In this document: positions 1-10,839 of the stretch, piece by piece
Layout: each line of letters begins with the position of its first letter
Position numbering within the stretch: the first letter of the stretch is position 1
Assembly: GCF_003952365.1 (NCBI RefSeq)
Contig: NZ_CP034443.1
Location: 2,411,001-2,475,000, forward strand
Origin: Mesorhizobium sp. M9A.F.Ca.ET.002.03.1.2
GTDB taxonomy: Bacteria; Pseudomonadota; Alphaproteobacteria; Rhizobiales; Rhizobiaceae
DNA length: 64,000 nucleotides
Direction of reading: 5' to 3'
Position numbers and translations under genes: made by a program
The notes under the pieces: model-generated
Databases searched by the model: none
What the model was told of the DNA's origin: nothing
What the model saw: only the letters and a program-made list of their open reading frames with translations

Positions 1-79
1 GGGAGCCGCCGCATACGAGCGCGCGCCCGAAATTTCCGCCCTTCTTGCTGGTGCTGGTCGCGTTGACGAGACGCGCGCG

Positions 80-886
80 GTGCGCCTGTCGGCAAAGGCT
101 GATGCGATCCTGACCTTGAGCGGGATCGGCATTTCCTTTGGCGGGGTCAAGGCGCTGAGCGATGTTGATCTCGAAGTCGAAGTCGGCGAGATCCGCGCGG
201 TGATCGGCCCCAACGGCGCCGGCAAGTCCTCACTGATCAACATCATCAGCGGCCTCTATCACGCCGACCGCGGCAGGATTGCGATCGGCGGACAGTCCTT
301 CTCCCGGGTGCCGGCGAGCCGTCTAGCACGGCTCGGCGTTGCGCGAACCTTCCAGAACCTGGCGCTATTCGGCGGTCTGTCCGTGCGCAACAACATCGCG
401 TGCGGCCGCGTCCACACCAGGCGCGCCAGTTTCGTCGAACATATTGCAGGTCTGCCACGCGCCCGGAGCGAAGATGCGGGAATCGCCGAAAAGACCGATC
501 AGATAGTCGCCTTCCTGCATCTCGAAAGCGTCGCCGACCGCCTCGTCGCCACCTTGCCTTACGGCCTGCAGAAGCGGGTCGAGCTGGCGCGCGCGCTGGT
601 CGCCGAGCCGAAGCTGCTGCTGCTCGACGAGCCGATGGCCGGCATGACGGCGACCGAGAAGGCCGAGATGGCCGGCTTCGTGCGAGCCGCGCGCGACCGG
701 CACGGCGTCACCATCATCCTGATCGAGCACGACATCGGCGTCGTCATGGGCCTCTCCGACCGCGTCGCCGTGCTCGACTACGGCCGCAAGATCGCCGACG
801 GCACGCCGGCCGAGGTGCGCGCCGATCCTGCGGTGATCCGGGCCTATCTCGGCACCGCCGAGGGCGAGAATGGCGAGGACATCTGA
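80..886 (+). CDS. Branched-chain amino acid-type ABC transporter ATPase (LivG family), 5' end uncertain
   Basis: ATP-hydrolysing subunit of a high-affinity uptake ABC transporter of the HAAT (Liv) family, acting at the cytoplasmic face of the inner membrane. Walker [10 protein letters not shown] lies at about residues 43-51, a LivG-like signature (PYGLQKRVELARA) precedes Walker B (LLLLDEP), and the switch His lies in LIEHD. The frame is open upstream to the window edge, so the GTG used here is only a guess; homology begins about residue 10. It could be the end of a longer fused or read-through frame. The stop overlaps the next gene's ATG (TGATG), as expected for an operon. Substrate cannot be told from sequence; the downstream sulfur genes suggest an organosulfur compound. 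Confidence 0.85.
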   Translation: MRLSAKADAILTLSGIGISFGGVKALSDVDLEVEVGEIRAVIGPNGAGKSSLINIISGLYHADRGRIAIGGQSFSRVPASRLARLGVARTFQNLALFGGLSVRNNIACGRVHTRRASFVEHIAGLPRARSEDAGIAEKTDQIVAFLHLESVADRLVATLPYGLQKRVELARALVAEPKLLLLDEPMAGMTATEKAEMAGFVRAARDRHGVTIILIEHDIGVVMGLSDRVAVLDYGRKIADGTPAEVRADPAVIRAYLGTAEGENGEDI

Positions 887-1780
887 TGAGCTACTATGAT
901 TTCCTCTTCGTCATCGAGGTGCTGGTCGGAGGCCTGCTCTCGGGCGTCATGTACTCGCTCGTCGCCATCGGATTCGTGCTGATACAAGACCTCGGGCGTG
1001 CTGAACTTCGCGCAAGGCTCGATGGTGCTGTTTGCAGCACTCACTTTCGTCAGCCTGGTCGAACGCCGCGTCCCTTTCGCGCTTTCGCTGCTCATCACCT
1101 TCGCGGTCATGGTCGCGCTCGGCTTCACCATCGAGCGGACCGTGCTCAGGCCGCTGGTCAACCGCTCGCCGATGACGCTGTTCATGGCGACGCTGGGGCT
1201 CTCCTACATCATCGAAGGTGCCGCCCAGCTTATCTGGGGCACGCAGGTGCACGGGCTCGACCTCGGCATCGACGACACCCCATTCGAGGTCGGCGGCGTA
1301 CTGATCTCGTCCTTCGACCTGCTGGCGGCGGCGATCGCCGCTGCCATGGTCGCAGGCCTCAGCGCCTTCTTCTATTGGACGCGGATCGGCCTTGCGTTTC
1401 GCGCCGTCGCCGACGATCAGTTCGCGGCCCTCGCCGTCGGCCTGCGGCTGCCTCGCATCTGGGGCACCGTGTGGACGGCGGCCGGCTTCGTCGCGCTGGT
1501 CGCCGGGCTGTTGTGGGGCGCGCGTCTCGGCGTCCAGTTCTCGCTGTCGCTGATCGTGCTGAAGGCGCTGCCGGTGCTGGTGCTTGGCGGCTTCGATTCC
1601 ATCCTCGGCGCCATCGTTGGCGGCCTCATCATCGGCGCCAGCGAGAAGCTGGCCGAGGTCTATCTCGGCCCGTTCGTCGGCGGCGGCATCGAGGGCTGGT
1701 TCGCCTATGCGCTGGCGCTGGTGGTGCTTTTGGTGCGCCCCTCCGGCCTGTTTGGCCAGAAAACCGTCGAAAGGGTCTGA
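886..1780 (+). pseudogene. LivH-type permease, frameshifted
   Basis: Inner-membrane permease of the same Liv-type transporter. The first 33 codons read MSYYDFLFVIEVLVGG and onward through GFVLI in one frame. The conserved continuation (VLNFAQGSMVLFAAL) is in the +1 frame from about 995 to 1780. At 981-985 the family's usual GFVLIYKTSGVLNFAQG would be restored by two more bases (ATATA instead of ATA), so a 2-base loss is the simplest explanation. The rest is an intact multi-spanning permease with several hydrophobic helices. As written no functional full-length protein is made; a sequencing error cannot be excluded, but see the two other frameshifts in this cluster. Confidence 0.8.
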
Positions 1781-1783
1781 ACC

Positions 1784-2833
1784 ATGGCCGTGCAAGCGCT
1801 CGACGCCGCAAGGCTTCCAGTCGACTGGGTGAAACTCGTTCAGAAGCTGGCATTGCCGACCGCCCTGTTCGTCGTCGCCTACGGCGTGGTCCCTGCCTAT
1901 GCTTCGGGCTATCTGGTCGAGGCGATCCTGCTGCCATTCCTGGCGCTCAGCCTGGCGGCGGTCGGCCTCAATCTGCTGACCGGCTATTGCGGCCAGCTCT
2001 CGCTTGGCTCTTCCGCCTTCATGACGGTGGGCGCGTTCGCCGCCTACAATTTCAACCTCAGGGTCGAAGGCCTGCCGCTGGCGGGGACCATGATCCTGGC
2101 CGGAATTTCCGCCGCCGGCTTCGGCGTCGTGTTCGGCCTGCCCAGTCTCAGGCTGCGCGGCTTCTACCTCGCCGTCTCGACGCTCGCCGCCCAGTTCTTC
2201 GTGCAATGGGCGCTGACCAAGTTCGGCTGGTTCTCCAACGACAACCCGTCCGGGGTGATCTCGGCGCCGCACCTGGCCGTCGCCGGTCTTTCGCTCGACA
2301 GCGCGACCGGCCGCTATTTGCTTTCGGTCACCACGGTCATGGTGCTGACGGCCCTCGTCTGGCGCTTGGTCAACAGCGCGACCGGTCGCAACTTCATCGC
2401 CGTGCGGGACAACGAAACCGCCGCACGCGTCATCGGTGTGCCGGTGCTGCGAACCAAGCTTCTGGCGTTCGCCATCTCGTCGTTCATCATCGGTATCGCC
2501 GGCGTGCTGTGGGCCTTCACCTATCTGCGCACCGTCGAGCCGGCAGGCTTCAATCTCGACCGCTCATTCCAGATCCTGTTCATCATCATCATCGGCGGGC
2601 TGGCCTCGATCCGTGGCGCGTTTTTGGGTGCGGCGTTCATCGTTGTCCTCCCGCTCTTTCTGTCCCGGCTCGGCGCCTTCCTGTTCGGCGGCCTGTTCGA
2701 TTCGGGCGTTCTCGACATGAGCCAGCGCATCGTGCTCGGCGCCCTTATCATCATCTTCCTCATCGCGGAACCGAGCGGGCTGTCGGCCCTCTTCGACCGC
2801 CTCAAACGACGGATCGGCTCAAGGTCCAGCTGA
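1784..2833 (+). CDS. LivM-type ABC transporter permease
   Basis: Second inner-membrane permease of the Liv-type importer, 349 residues, normal for LivM. Multiple hydrophobic segments are visible, and the family motif region LNLLTGYCGQLSLGSSAFMTVGAFAAYNF-like (residues about 63-90, glycine rich) is present. The C-terminal half has the typical AVRDNETAARVIGVPVLRTK loop that contacts the ATPase. It starts three bases after the LivH stop and ends 53 bases before the substrate-binding protein. Intact. Confidence 0.88.
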   Translation: MAVQALDAARLPVDWVKLVQKLALPTALFVVAYGVVPAYASGYLVEAILLPFLALSLAAVGLNLLTGYCGQLSLGSSAFMTVGAFAAYNFNLRVEGLPLAGTMILAGISAAGFGVVFGLPSLRLRGFYLAVSTLAAQFFVQWALTKFGWFSNDNPSGVISAPHLAVAGLSLDSATGRYLLSVTTVMVLTALVWRLVNSATGRNFIAVRDNETAARVIGVPVLRTKLLAFAISSFIIGIAGVLWAFTYLRTVEPAGFNLDRSFQILFIIIIGGLASIRGAFLGAAFIVVLPLFLSRLGAFLFGGLFDSGVLDMSQRIVLGALIIIFLIAEPSGLSALFDRLKRRIGSRSS

Positions 2834-2886
2834 TTGCCGCTCAACTTCCTCCTCCGCTCGGACCAACCCATCAGGAGACGTAAGCA

Positions 2887-4217
2887 ATGACCTTCTTCAG
2901 TCACCTAAGAAAAGCGGCGATCGCCACGGCCTTCGTGCTCGGCGCGACGGCGGTTCACGCCGAAGAACAATACTTTCCCCTGCAGAGCTACCGTGTCGGT
3001 CCGTATGCGGCCGGCGGAACCGGCTTTTTCGGTGGCTTCATCGACTATCTCAACCTGATCAACATCCGCGACGGCGGCGTCAATGGCGTCAAGCTGGCCT
3101 GGAGCGAAGGCGAGACGCAATATGAGGTCGAGAAGGGCGTCGAGGTGTATGAACGGTTGAAGAGCAATCCCGGGATCGCTGCCTGGAATCCACTCTCGGT
3201 CGGCATCGCCTATGCCATGATCGATCGCATCACCGACGACAAGGTGCCGCTGATCACCATCAACCACGGCCGCACAGACACGACCGACGGGCGGGTGTTC
3301 CCTTACGTCTTCCCGCTGCTGCTCAATCCTTACAGCGAGACCTCCGGCATCGTGAACTACATCGCGTCCAAGGAAGGAGGCCTCGACAAGCTCAAGGGCA
3401 AGAACATCGTCGTGCTCTATCACGGCTCGCCCTATGGGAAGGAGACGATCCCGATCTATGAGCTGCTGTCGCAGAAATACGGCTTCGAGCTGTCGCAGAT
3501 CGAGGTGCCGCATCCCGGCAACGAGCAGCAGGCGCAGTGGCTGACCATCCGGCGCGAGCATCCTGACTATGTCGTGCTGCGCGGCTGGGGCGTGATGAAC
3601 CCCGTCGCCTTGAAGACCGCGCAGAAGACAGGCTTCCCGGCCGATCACATCATAGGCAATGTCTGGTCGAATTCCGAAGAGGATGTCATCCCCGCCGGCG
3701 ATGCCGCCAAGGGCTATACGGCCATCACCACCCAGGCCTCGGGTGAGCGATATCCGGTGGTCCAGGAGATCGTCAAAACGGTCTACGGCGACGGCAAAGG
3801 CAATCTCGAGGACAAAAGCCGCATCGGCTCGGTCTACCACAATCTCGGCATCGTCAATGGCATCCTCAATGTCGAGGCGGTCCGCATCGCACAGGCCAAG
3901 TTCGGCAACCGCACGCTGACCGGCGACGAAGTGCGTTGGGGCTTCGAGCATCTCAAGCTCGATCCGGCGCGCGTCGAGGCACTCGGCGCCAAGGACCTGT
4001 TCCACTCGATCAACGTCTCCTGGGACAATCACGAGGGTGACGGCTACGTGACCTTCCAGCAATGGGACGGCAAGAAGTGGAATGTCGTCTCCGACTGGAT
4101 CGCTCCCGACTGGAAGCTGCTGCGTCCGATCATCGAGAAGTCGTCCGAGGCGTTGCCAAGGAAAAGGGCATCAAGATCCGCACGGCCGAGGACGCCGACG
4201 CGGTGGTCAGCAACTGA
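2887..4217 (+). pseudogene. Periplasmic substrate-binding protein of the Liv-type transporter, C-terminal frameshift
   Basis: Periplasmic ligand-binding protein (peripla_BP_6/LivK-like) with a signal peptide (MTFFSHLRKAAIATAFVLG, cleavage near AVHA-EEQ). The main frame continues past the normal end into the next gene, to 4542. Near 4153-4158 one base appears lost: moving to the next frame gives a conserved-looking tail (AKEKGIKIRTAEDADAVVSN) and a stop at 4215-4217. The body (about 420 residues) is intact, so a protein with an altered tail could still be made. Ribosome site GGAGACG lies just upstream of the ATG. Confidence 0.8.
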
Positions 4218-4283
4218 ATTTGGTATGGTGCGGCCGACAAATCTGGCCGGCCGCGCCATCCACCTTCCCGAGCGGAGTCATCG

Positions 4284-5075
4284 ATGTCCATCCCGGAATA
4301 CCCGATACTGTCAGTTAGCAGCGTGGAAGCTGTCTACAACGGCGCCATCGCCGCCCTACACGGCGTCGACTTGTTGGTTGGCAGGGGCGAGATCGTCGCG
4401 CTGCTCGGCTCCAACGGTGCCGGCAAGACGACACTGCTGCGCGCCGTATCCAATCTCCTTCCGGCTGAGCGCGGCGCCATTACCGCCGGTCGGATCACCT
4501 TCGGTGGCGAGGATGTTTCAAGGGCAAGCCCCTCGCACCTAGTCCGCAGCGGCCTTGTCCAATTCCTCGAGGGCCGGCATTGCTTCCGCTCGCTGACGGT
4601 CGAAGAGAACCTCTTCACCGGCGCGCTCGGACGCTCGTCCTCTCGCACGGGCGTCAAGGCCGACCTCGATCGTGTCTATTCACTTTTCCCAAGGCTCGCC
4701 GAGAAGCGGCGAACCCGGTCCGGCCTCACTTCCGGGGGCGAGCAGCAGATGACGGCTATCGGCCGGGGTCTGATGTCGCGGCCGAAACTCTTTGTTCTGG
4801 ACGAGCCGTCGATGGGGCTGGCACCGCTGATCGTCGACGAGATCTTCAGCGCCCTGAAACGGCTCAACCGCGACGAAGGCCTTTCGATCCTCGTTGCCGA
4901 ACAGAATTCGGCGGTCGCGCTGAAATACGCCGACCGCGCCACCGTGCTCGAGAACGGCGTCAGCGTGCTGGAAGGATCGGCTGCCGACTTGCGCCAGCGC
5001 ACCGATATCAAAACCTACTACCTCGGCGGCGCGCCGCTTCCACCGCAACATTTTCCCAAGGAGACAGCAGCATGA
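4284..5075 (+). CDS. Branched-chain amino acid-type ABC transporter ATPase (LivF family)
   Basis: Second ATPase of the importer, 263 residues. Walker A GSNGAGKTT, signature TSGGEQQMTAIGRGL, Walker B LFVLDEPSMGLAP and switch region VAEQN are all visible, which is the LivF pattern. Its stop overlaps the start of the flavoprotein gene (ATGA at 5072-5075), coupling transport to catabolism. Intact. Confidence 0.9.
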   Translation: MSIPEYPILSVSSVEAVYNGAIAALHGVDLLVGRGEIVALLGSNGAGKTTLLRAVSNLLPAERGAITAGRITFGGEDVSRASPSHLVRSGLVQFLEGRHCFRSLTVEENLFTGALGRSSSRTGVKADLDRVYSLFPRLAEKRRTRSGLTSGGEQQMTAIGRGLMSRPKLFVLDEPSMGLAPLIVDEIFSALKRLNRDEGLSILVAEQNSAVALKYADRATVLENGVSVLEGSAADLRQRTDIKTYYLGGAPLPPQHFPKETAA

Positions 5076-6319
5076 CCATCCAATCCAGGCAGGCGTCGGA
5101 TAGCCGCAGTGCCGTCCCGCCGGTCGAACGACCCTCTGCCAAGGCGCATGTGATCAAGGCCGATGCCGAGGCAATCGCTGTCGCCGAAAAACTCGCCGCC
5201 GAATTCGCCAGGGATGCCTCCAAGCGGGATCGTGAACGCATCTGGCCGAAGGAAGAGCTCGATGCGTTTTCGCAGAGCGGCCTGTGGTCGATCAACGTGC
5301 CGAAAGCCTATGGCGGGCCGGAGCTCTCCTATGTGACCCTGTCGAAAGTGATCAGCATCATCTCGGCGGCCGATCCGTCGCTCGGCCAGATTCCGCAGAA
5401 CCATCTTGGCGTCGTCGCCGCTATCCGCACCGTCTCCGACGAGGCGCAGAAGAAGCTGCTTTTCGCTGAGGTGCTGTCCGGCACGCGCTTCGGCAACGCG
5501 TTCTCCGAGTTCGGCTCCAAGCGCGCGGCCGACTTCGAGACAAAGTTCGTCGACGCCGGCCACCATGTCGTGGTCAACGGCCAGAAATTCTATTCGAGCG
5601 GTGCTCTGCTTGCCCCTCTGGTTCCGATCGTGGCGCTCGATGACGAGGGGCGCGCCTGGTATGCCATCGCCGATCGCGGCGCGCCCGGACTGACGGTGAT
5701 CGACGACTGGTCGAGCTTCGGACAGAAGACGACTTTGTCCGGCACGGTCCTGCTCGACAATGTCAAGGTGCCCAAAACGCATCTTGTCCCCGGCTACAAG
5801 GGCTATGACAGGCCGACGGCCGACGGCGCCATCTTCCAGATCATCCAGGCCGCGGTCGATCTCGGCATCGCCAAGGCGGCGATCGACGAGACTGTCGGCT
5901 TCGTGCGCACCAAGTCGCGCGCCTGGATCGACAGCGGCGTCGATCATGCCTGGCAGGATCCTTATACGATCCAGGCGATTGGCGACCTTCGCCTGCGGGC
6001 CAAAGCGGCAGAGGCGGTTCTGGAAAGGGCCGGGCTTGCGGTCGATCGCGCCGTGGCCGACCCGAACGAGAAGACCGTCGCGGAAGCGCAGATCGCGGTT
6101 GCCGAATCCAAGATCCTCACGACAGAGATCGCCATCATTGCCACGAACAAGCTGTTCGAGCTCGCCGGCACACGCTCGACGCTGGCCGAGCACAATCTCC
6201 ACCGGCACTGGCGCAACGCCCGCACCCACACGCTGCACGATCCGGTGCGCTGGAAATACGCGATCCTCGGCAACTACTACCTCAACGACGTAAATCCGCC
6301 GCTCCATGCCTGGAGCTGA
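5072..6319 (+). CDS. SfnB-like acyl-CoA dehydrogenase-family flavoprotein (sulfur acquisition)
   Basis: 415 residues of the acyl-CoA dehydrogenase fold, most like the SfnB/dibenzothiophene-desulfurisation group (start [19 protein letters not shown], then a helical N domain, a mid beta domain and a C-terminal four-helix bundle with [11 protein letters not shown]). This group oxidises sulfur compounds or supports their use rather than fatty acids. The start was chosen at the ATGA overlap with livF behind AAGGAGA; an upstream extension in the same frame overlaps livF and is rejected. It is followed 32 bases later by an SsuD-like monooxygenase, supporting a sulfonate or sulfone role. Exact substrate unknown. 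Confidence 0.8.
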   Translation: MTIQSRQASDSRSAVPPVERPSAKAHVIKADAEAIAVAEKLAAEFARDASKRDRERIWPKEELDAFSQSGLWSINVPKAYGGPELSYVTLSKVISIISAADPSLGQIPQNHLGVVAAIRTVSDEAQKKLLFAEVLSGTRFGNAFSEFGSKRAADFETKFVDAGHHVVVNGQKFYSSGALLAPLVPIVALDDEGRAWYAIADRGAPGLTVIDDWSSFGQKTTLSGTVLLDNVKVPKTHLVPGYKGYDRPTADGAIFQIIQAAVDLGIAKAAIDETVGFVRTKSRAWIDSGVDHAWQDPYTIQAIGDLRLRAKAAEAVLERAGLAVDRAVADPNEKTVAEAQIAVAESKILTTEIAIIATNKLFELAGTRSTLAEHNLHRHWRNARTHTLHDPVRWKYAILGNYYLNDVNPPLHAWS

Positions 6320-6351
6320 GCGAAGCGCCTCCAAATCACAGAGGACCATTC

Positions 6352-7525
6352 ATGAGCATTGCCACTCCCGACAGGATCAAGGTCCTGTGGTTTCTGCCGA
6401 CTCATGGCGACAGCCGCTATCTCGGCACCTCAGAGGGGGGCAGGGCGGTCGACTTGCCCTATCTCACCCAAGTCGCGAAAGCCGCCGATGCCATCGGCTA
6501 CTATGGCGCGCTGCTGCCGACAGGACGCAGTTGCGAAGATAGCTGGGTCGTGGCGTCGGCGCTGGCACCGCTGACGCAGCGGCTTCGCTTCCTTGTCGCC
6601 GTCCGGCCGGGCCTGCAATCGCCGACGCTAGCCGCGCGCATGACCTCGACGCTCGACCGCATTTCCAGCGGACGGCTGCTCATCAACGTCGTCACCGGCG
6701 GGGATCCGGTCGAGAACAAGGGCGACGGCATCTTCCTCAGCCATGACGAGCGCTATGAGGTGACGCGGGAATTCCTCGACATCTACAAGGCGGTGCTTCG
6801 CGGCGAGACCGTAGCGTTCGCAGGCAAGCACTTCCGTATCGAGGACGGTCGCCTACTGTTTCCGCCCGTGCAGACGCCACATCCGCCGCTCTATTTCGGC
6901 GGCTCGTCCGATGCCGCTAACGCGGTCGCCGCCGAACAGATCGACAAATATTTGACCTGGGGCGAACCGCCGGCGGACGTCGCGGCAAAGATTGCCCATG
7001 TGCGCGGTCTTGCCGAGAAAGCCGGGCGCCAGGTGACCTTCGGCATCCGGCTGCATGTCATCGTCCGCGAGACCAATCATGAGGCCTGGGCCGACCGACC
7101 GCCTGATCAGCCGCCTGGACGACAACACGATAACCGAGGCGCAGAAGGTTTTCGCGCGCATGGATTCCGTCGGCCAGTCGCGCATGAGCCGGCTTCATGG
7201 CGGCCGCCGCGACAAGCTCGAAATCAGTCCGAACCTGTGGGCTGGCGTTGGCCTGGTGCGCGGCGGCGCCGGCACCGCCCTGGTCGGCGATGCGGCGACA
7301 GTTGCGGAACGGATCGACGAATACCGGCGCATTGGCATCGATAGCTTTATCCTGTCCGGCTATCCGCATCTGGAGGAGGCCTATCGGTTTGGCGAACTGG
7401 TGTTGCCGTTGTTGCCGCTCGATCATGAAATCTCGACGCGCCCGACGGCAGTGAACATGGGACCGTTCGGCGAAACGGTGGCCGGCGACCATCGGCCTTC
7501 GGCACTGCGCGCGAGTCAGTCTTGA
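6352..7525 (+). pseudogene. SsuD-like FMNH2-dependent alkanesulfonate monooxygenase, frameshifted
   Basis: Luciferase-like TIM-barrel monooxygenase of the SsuD/SfnG type ([16 protein letters not shown] start, [23 protein letters not shown]). It would release sulfite from a sulfonate using reduced FMN. Frame 1 holds to about residue 246 ([11 protein letters not shown]), then the conserved continuation ([19 protein letters not shown] to LPLLP) is in the next frame. The shift is at about 7090-7100, equal to one extra or two missing bases. The end overlaps the next gene's TTG. Inactive as written unless this is a sequencing error. Confidence 0.8.
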
Positions 7526-8952
7526 GCGCCAGAGACTTGGGCAGGGGACCGGTCGTAGCCATCATCGGTGGCGGCTTTTCCGGTGCGGCGACCGCGTTTC
7601 ATCTTGCGCGGCTGCTGCCCGCCGGTGCTGCCGATATCGTGGTCGTCGAGCCCAGAGAGGGGCTCGGCTATGGTCTGGCCTACTCGACGGCCGATCCTTC
7701 ACACCGCATCAATGTGCCGGCGTCGAGAATGACGCTGATCTCCGGCCAGGACAGCCACTTTGCCGATTGGCTGGAGCAGACCGGCGCGATTCTCGACGAT
7801 GCCGAGGCTATTGCCGCAAATGGAGCACTCTACCCACAACGACGCGTTTTCGGGCGCTACGTGGAATCTTATCTCCAACCCTTTCTGTTCGGCAAAGTGA
7901 TCCGTCATGTCAGGTCCGCCGTCGCGTCAGTCGAGCTTAGTGGCCAGGGCTACATCCTGATTCTCGCTGATGGAAGGACGCTCGCAGCCGACGCCCTAGT
8001 GATTGCGGCGACGCATCCGCCACCGGCCTTGCCATCGGCCCTGCGGTCTGTGGCTGCTGCTGCCCGGCTGGTGGCCAATCCCTATGATCTCGGAGGGCTG
8101 CAAGCGATCGGCCGCGACGACCAAGTGCTCGTAGTCGGCACTGGATTGACGTCGGCGGATATCATTGCCACGCTGGACCGCAATGGGCATCGTAGCCGCA
8201 TCGTCGCGCTGTCACGTCATGGTTATCGTTCGCGCAGCCACGCGGTGCTCCCGGGCGACCCGATTGGTGATTTCATCAGTCTGCCTTCACGCAGCGCAAC
8301 AGTGATGCTCAGACGCATCCGGGCCACGATCCTAGATGCCAAGCGTCGGGGCGAAGACTGGCACCCGGTGCTCGATGCCGTCCGACGTCAGGGACAAATC
8401 ATCTGGCAGGCCCTGCCGCTCGACGAGCAACGCCGCCTCGTGCGCCATTTGCGCACGCTGTGGGATGTGCATCGCTTCCGCATCGCGCCACAGGTCGCGG
8501 ACGTGCTCGATCGCCGCGTTGCCGAAGGCATGCTCGCCTATCGCGCCGCATCGATCGTCGGCGCCGAGCAGGTCGACGGGCGCATTCGGGTCACGCTGCG
8601 GCCAAGGCGCCAACCCACTCAGACAACCGAGACGTTCGACAGGGTGGTCGTCACGACCGGGCCGGCGCATGCCGATATTTTCCGGACCAACACAGCAATT
8701 GCCGATCTCGGGCGAATGGGACTGGTCCGGCTAGACCCGATTGGCCTTGGCCTGGCGACCGACAGCCAAGGCCGTGCGGTCAGCACTTCCGGCCGACCGA
8801 CCGACAGCATTTTCGTCAGCGGGCCGCTGGCGCGCGGCAGCGTTGGCGAATTGATGGGAATTCCCGAAGTCACCGCGCATGCCGAGCGTATAGCCGCTGA
8901 AATCCACCAATGGCTTGGATACCAAACGGCGTTGCGTCGTAAGGCGTCGTGA
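7522..8952 (+). CDS. FAD/NAD(P)-binding oxidoreductase (COG4529-like)
   Basis: 476 residues with an N-terminal Rossmann FAD motif ([19 protein letters not shown], residues about 11-29) and a second dinucleotide motif ([17 protein letters not shown]) near residues 203-219, the layout of COG4529-type FAD-NAD(P) proteins. It starts with TTG overlapping the SsuD-like gene by four bases, so it belongs to the same operon. It may supply reducing power to, or act beside, the monooxygenase; this is inferred from position only. Intact. Confidence 0.75.
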   Translation: MSARDLGRGPVVAIIGGGFSGAATAFHLARLLPAGAADIVVVEPREGLGYGLAYSTADPSHRINVPASRMTLISGQDSHFADWLEQTGAILDDAEAIAANGALYPQRRVFGRYVESYLQPFLFGKVIRHVRSAVASVELSGQGYILILADGRTLAADALVIAATHPPPALPSALRSVAAAARLVANPYDLGGLQAIGRDDQVLVVGTGLTSADIIATLDRNGHRSRIVALSRHGYRSRSHAVLPGDPIGDFISLPSRSATVMLRRIRATILDAKRRGEDWHPVLDAVRRQGQIIWQALPLDEQRRLVRHLRTLWDVHRFRIAPQVADVLDRRVAEGMLAYRAASIVGAEQVDGRIRVTLRPRRQPTQTTETFDRVVVTTGPAHADIFRTNTAIADLGRMGLVRLDPIGLGLATDSQGRAVSTSGRPTDSIFVSGPLARGSVGELMGIPEVTAHAERIAAEIHQWLGYQTALRRKAS

Positions 8953-9392
8953 AGCTGCAAACACGATGAGGCTATCCAGATGACACTCACCGAGCGTATT
9001 GCGAAGGTGGAAGCCCATCGTGTCGTAAATAGGCCACTGGTCGCGTGCCGCTCCTGGCGCTTTTAGCAGATCCGCTCGACCTCGGAGGTGCCGATCTCCA
9101 TGCCCAGACTTCGCACCGGCGTCCACCGCTTTGATGACGATCCGAGACGATCAGCCCACCGCGGCGGGTCGAGAAAGCACTGGGCGGGAAGACGCCTACA
9201 GCGAGGCTGCTCGCCTTGTGGCCGCAGAGAGGGAAAGAATCTGCCGCCGGACATCGACTTCAGTGGTTTAGAGAAGGCGGCTCGGCAGCGACCTCTGCGT
9301 GAACCCAGACGCCTTGAAAAGCCCGATGCGTCCGGATTTTGGCGGTGATCTTCATCAAATGCGATGAGCTGCAATTTCTGGCGACGGCCACG
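8953..9392 (+). other. Gene-poor stretch with a possible truncated gene start
   Basis: After the oxidoreductase, an ATG at 8980 opens MTLTERIAKVEAHRVV and then hits a stop at about 9064. The first residues resemble the start of enolase-superfamily (mandelate racemase-like) proteins, so this may be the stub of the operon's next gene, cut off near 9045. The rest shows no recognisable coding signal on either strand. Confidence 0.3.
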
Positions 9393-10217
9393 CTAAGGGC
9401 GGGCCTCCAGCACCATGTTGAACGGTGTCTCCGCGGCGCGACGCAATCGCTTGAAGCCGCCACCGGTCACCACCTTGCGCAGCCTCGCCTCACCGGCCTG
9501 GGCTCCAAGCGCGAGCCCGACTTCCTGCGACACGGACGCGGGCGTGCACACGAACGTGGAAGCGGCATAGTAAACGCGTCCGACGGGATTGAGGTTCGCC
9601 GCCAGATGATCATGCGCGAACGGCTCGACGATCATCCACGTGCCATCCGGCTTGAGCGATCCGTGGACATGGGTGGCGGCGCCCGTCGGGTCGCCCATGT
9701 CGTGAAGGCAATCGAAGAATGTGACGAGGTCATAGGTTCCGGGATAGCTCTTGGCGGCCGCGACGTCGAACCGCGTGTTGACGCCGACGCCGGCTACCTC
9801 GGCCGCCTTGCGGGCGCGCTCAATCGAAGGGGCATGATAGTCGAAGCCGACGAAGCGCGAATTGGGGAAGGCCTGTGCCATGAGCACGGTCGATGCACCA
9901 TGACCGCATCCAACATCCGCGACGTCCACGCCGCGTTCGAGCTTCTCGACGACGCCCTCCAAGGCCGGCAGCCAGGAGTCGATCAGATTGGCATTGTAGC
10001 CTGGACGGAAGAACCGTTCCGTACCGCGAAACAGACACGCGCTATGATCGTGCCACCCGACGCCCTTGCCGGACTGGAATGCCTGCCTCACCTTTTCTTC
10101 ATCGAGCCACAGCGCGGACAGGAACTCGAATGCGCCTGCCATGAAGGCCGGGCTGTCTTCATCGGCGAACACCAGCTCTTGCTCGGCGTTGAGATAGAAT
10201 TTGTCGCTCGCTTCGGT
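9393..10217 (-). pseudogene. SAM-dependent methyltransferase, N-terminus missing
   Basis: Class I methyltransferase domain: SAM motif I VADVGCGHGASTVLMAQ, then FVGFDYH, and a post-motif acidic-loop DLVTFFDCLHDMGD. Relatives of about 350 residues carry an N-terminal winged-helix dimerisation domain. Here only the tail of that part is present (FYLNAEQELVFADED upstream of the first ATG at 10172), and the frame then runs into an unrelated M16-protease remnant at about 10215. The gene is therefore a fusion-cut remnant although its catalytic domain is intact. Confidence 0.7.
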
Positions 10218-10720
10218 GGTCGGGAATGACAGCCACCTCCATGCCGTTGAAAAGCAGGAAATCCGTCACGTTGCCCTCGTCGGTAACCGGCGGAGCCGGA
10301 GTGGTCGTCACCAGGGCAAGCCCTGTCGCAGCAGGTATCCTAGGGCAGCCCGTCAGAACATCGATGACTCCGGTTGTGGTGCCGGGGCGGGCGATCAGGG
10401 GCCAAATGATTGTTCCGAGGCGGCTGTATGTTGTGGTAAGGTGATCATGCGAATTCTTGTTGGTCGGTCACGTGTTTTGCGGATGACCCGCATGTACTGT
10501 GCCAAATGAGAAAACCATTCAAACGCAATCCAGTAGATCTGACTGTATCCGACATTGTCGGAATTTGGACATCGCCGAACGCGAAGCGCTCGGGGCTTGT
10601 GACGATACTTGAGCGTGCTGCTTCGGAGGAGGGATGCGCCTCGAACCGGCCGCGAGGCCTTTTTCTGGCAACGGATATTCCGGCCGGGTTAGGCCGCGAG
10701 GAAAGCGACGGTGAATAAGA
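10218..10720 (-). repeat. M16 zinc-protease 5'-end remnant, copy A (repeat)
   Basis: On the minus strand the reading GNVTDFLLFNGMEVAVIPDH is the characteristic mature N-terminus of rhizobial insulinase-like M16 proteases (normally followed by RAPVVTHMVWYK). Homology stops after about 30 residues, where it joins the methyltransferase remnant. The preceding residues (ALVTTTPAPPVTDE) would be the signal-peptide end. About 470 bases here are clearly related to 26520-26980, and about 75 bases to 20208-20285. Confidence 0.6.
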
Positions 10721-10839
10721 GGTAGAGGACCAACCGTTTTGAGCGGGTAGTTGCCGTGTTGCGCCCCCACGCAAAGGCCAGCACCACGGAGCAGTATTTC
10801 TGGTGGCGACACTACAACGCCTTTAAGTGCCGGTTACCC

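Noticed and set aside
400..2883. 827-codon plus-strand frame across livG-livM
   Set aside because: Arg-rich shadow frame; only its short part at 886-985 is real (start of livH before the frameshift).
4580..5071. N-terminal extension of the SfnB-like gene into livF
   Set aside because: The upstream codons are a shadow of livF; the ATG at 5072 has a good ribosome site and family-consistent start.
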